A stretch of 64,000 nt of DNA, from positions 62,001 to 126,000 of the forward strand of contig NZ_JARQWR010000008.1 in the NCBI RefSeq assembly GCF_030766725.1, written 5' to 3'. Both the position numbers and the translations under genes were made by a program. Each line of letters begins with the position of its first letter. Position 1 is the stretch's first letter. The DNA comes from Flavobacterium aerium (GTDB lineage Bacteria > Bacteroidota > Bacteroidia > Flavobacteriales > Flavobacteriaceae). The notes below the pieces were generated by a model. That model ran no database searches and was not told the origin of the DNA. It saw nothing but the letters and a program-made list of their open reading frames with translations. Shown here in pieces: positions 63,372 through 64,000 of this stretch.

Positions 63372-64000
63372 ATGATTCTGAAATGGAATGCAGAAACGCC
63401 AGCCGTCAAAGGCTTTGTAAGAAGTTGTGTATATGATTTAACAAGACAAACCTATGACTTTATCCCAAATGAAATTTATAATATTATTTCATTTGAGAAT
63501 AGGAACGTTGATCAATTGTTTTTTCAAAAAGATGAGGTAAATAAATCATGGTTAAAAGTATTATTAGATAAAGAATATTGTTTCCATATTCCAAGCGTGT
63601 TTGAGGATTGTTTTCCAGATATAAAGTTTAATTGGATTAGTCCATCTATAATTACAAACACTATTATTGATATTAATAGTGTTAATCACGAATTAGAATT
63701 TAAATTGTTGGAATCATTGAATTGTAAATATTTAGTCATTAGGTTCCTAGATCCTTTTAATTTAACTGAGATTGTGAAATTTCTTCATGAAAAAGTTAAT
63801 GATTTAACTTTTAAGTCAATTGATGTTGTAATTGAAAAAAATGTAAATATTCCAAAGAAAAATTATGACATAGTTGAGAGGCAAATTTTTAAAGAAATAA
63901 GTCAAGTAACAAGTGTGAGTTTTTTTGGAAGTAAATATAGGCAAGGCAAAATAGAAAAGTTTATGCCTAGTTTTATTGTTGATATTCGTGTTTTTTCTGA
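63372..64000 (+). CDS. SPASM-type peptide maturase, 3'-truncated by window end
   Basis: 209 residues are visible from the ATG at 63372. The N-terminus NAETPAVKGFVRSCVYDLTR with YDFIPNEIYNII matches my recollection of the SPASM protein of the grasp-with-spasm system, in which a 'KGfxRSxxxDLxRxxYxxIPN' start precedes an unusual radical-SAM-like half and a C-terminal SPASM cluster region. The four Cys seen so far show no CxxxCxxC, so the part that would bind a radical SAM cluster is absent or lies beyond the window. Together with the ATP-grasp gene and the precursor this defines the locus. Confidence 0.75.
   Translation, partial: MILKWNAETPAVKGFVRSCVYDLTRQTYDFIPNEIYNIISFENRNVDQLFFQKDEVNKSWLKVLLDKEYCFHIPSVFEDCFPDIKFNWISPSIITNTIIDINSVNHELEFKLLESLNCKYLVIRFLDPFNLTEIVKFLHEKVNDLTFKSIDVVIEKNVNIPKKNYDIVERQIFKEISQVTSVSFFGSKYRQGKIEKFMPSFIVDIRVFS

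Overview
This window looks like chromosomal DNA of an AT-rich member of the Flavobacteriaceae (Bacteroidota). The evidence is the complete gliding/type IX secretion core gldK-gldL-gldM-gldN behind topA, the short 287-residue primary sigma factor typical of the phylum, secreted proteins carrying type IX secretion (T9SS) C-terminal sorting domains of both type A and type B, TonB-dependent receptors with N-terminal carboxypeptidase-regulatory domains, and promoters fitting the Bacteroidota pattern TTG-N19-TAnnTTTG. The genus cannot be fixed from the sequence alone. No insertion sequences, CRISPR arrays or rRNA genes were seen, and there is one tRNA (initiator tRNA-Met).

Layout. Positions 1-2.6 kb hold the 3' end of a large T9SS type B adhesin-like gene. 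Next come a minus-strand run (2.6-6.6 kb) of ketoacyl synthase III, methyltransferase, glycosyltransferase and an MlaE/MlaF-type lipid transporter, then a group III truncated haemoglobin. From 7.4 to 12.9 kb there are a lipoprotein and a tetratricopeptide-like protein overlapping by 4 bp, an MtfA/M90-type zinc peptidase and a small T9SS cargo. From 12.9 to 20.8 kb there are housekeeping genes (rpe, rpoD, pnp, rpsO, a free-methionine-sulfoxide reductase) with an outer-membrane receptor between them. From 20.9 to 24.0 kb there is a cysteine-rich, probably copper-linked TonB receptor locus, followed by a porin, a glutamate/dicarboxylate symporter and a DedA protein. The stretch 27.9-34.6 kb has groES-groEL and a likely operon miaB / sigma-54 activator / lptE / TPR protein / secG.

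From 34.8 to 44.1 kb run a membrane protein, topA, a ureohydrolase-fold protein that has lost several metal ligands, and gldKLMN. The stretch 44.1-57.2 kb is a mosaic of single genes. It includes a divergent App1-type phosphatidate phosphatase and diacylglycerol-kinase-type pair, a J-domain/KTSC fusion, a membrane-anchored AraC regulator, an amino-acid permease and initiator tRNA. A 1045-residue T9SS cargo built from three copies of one module follows at 57.4-60.5 kb.

The most unusual part is 60.5-64.0 kb. It is an AT-rich accessory locus that I read as a 'grasp-with-spasm' ribosomally made and modified peptide (RiPP) cluster: a 75-residue precursor with a double-glycine leader and a Thr/Asp/Cys/Gly-rich core, a terminator-like hairpin, an unknown exported 306-residue protein, an ATP-grasp maturase, a 52-residue overlapping small reading frame, and the start of a SPASM-type maturase cut off by the window end. 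Two perfect inverted repeats lie in the divergent spacer upstream of the precursor.
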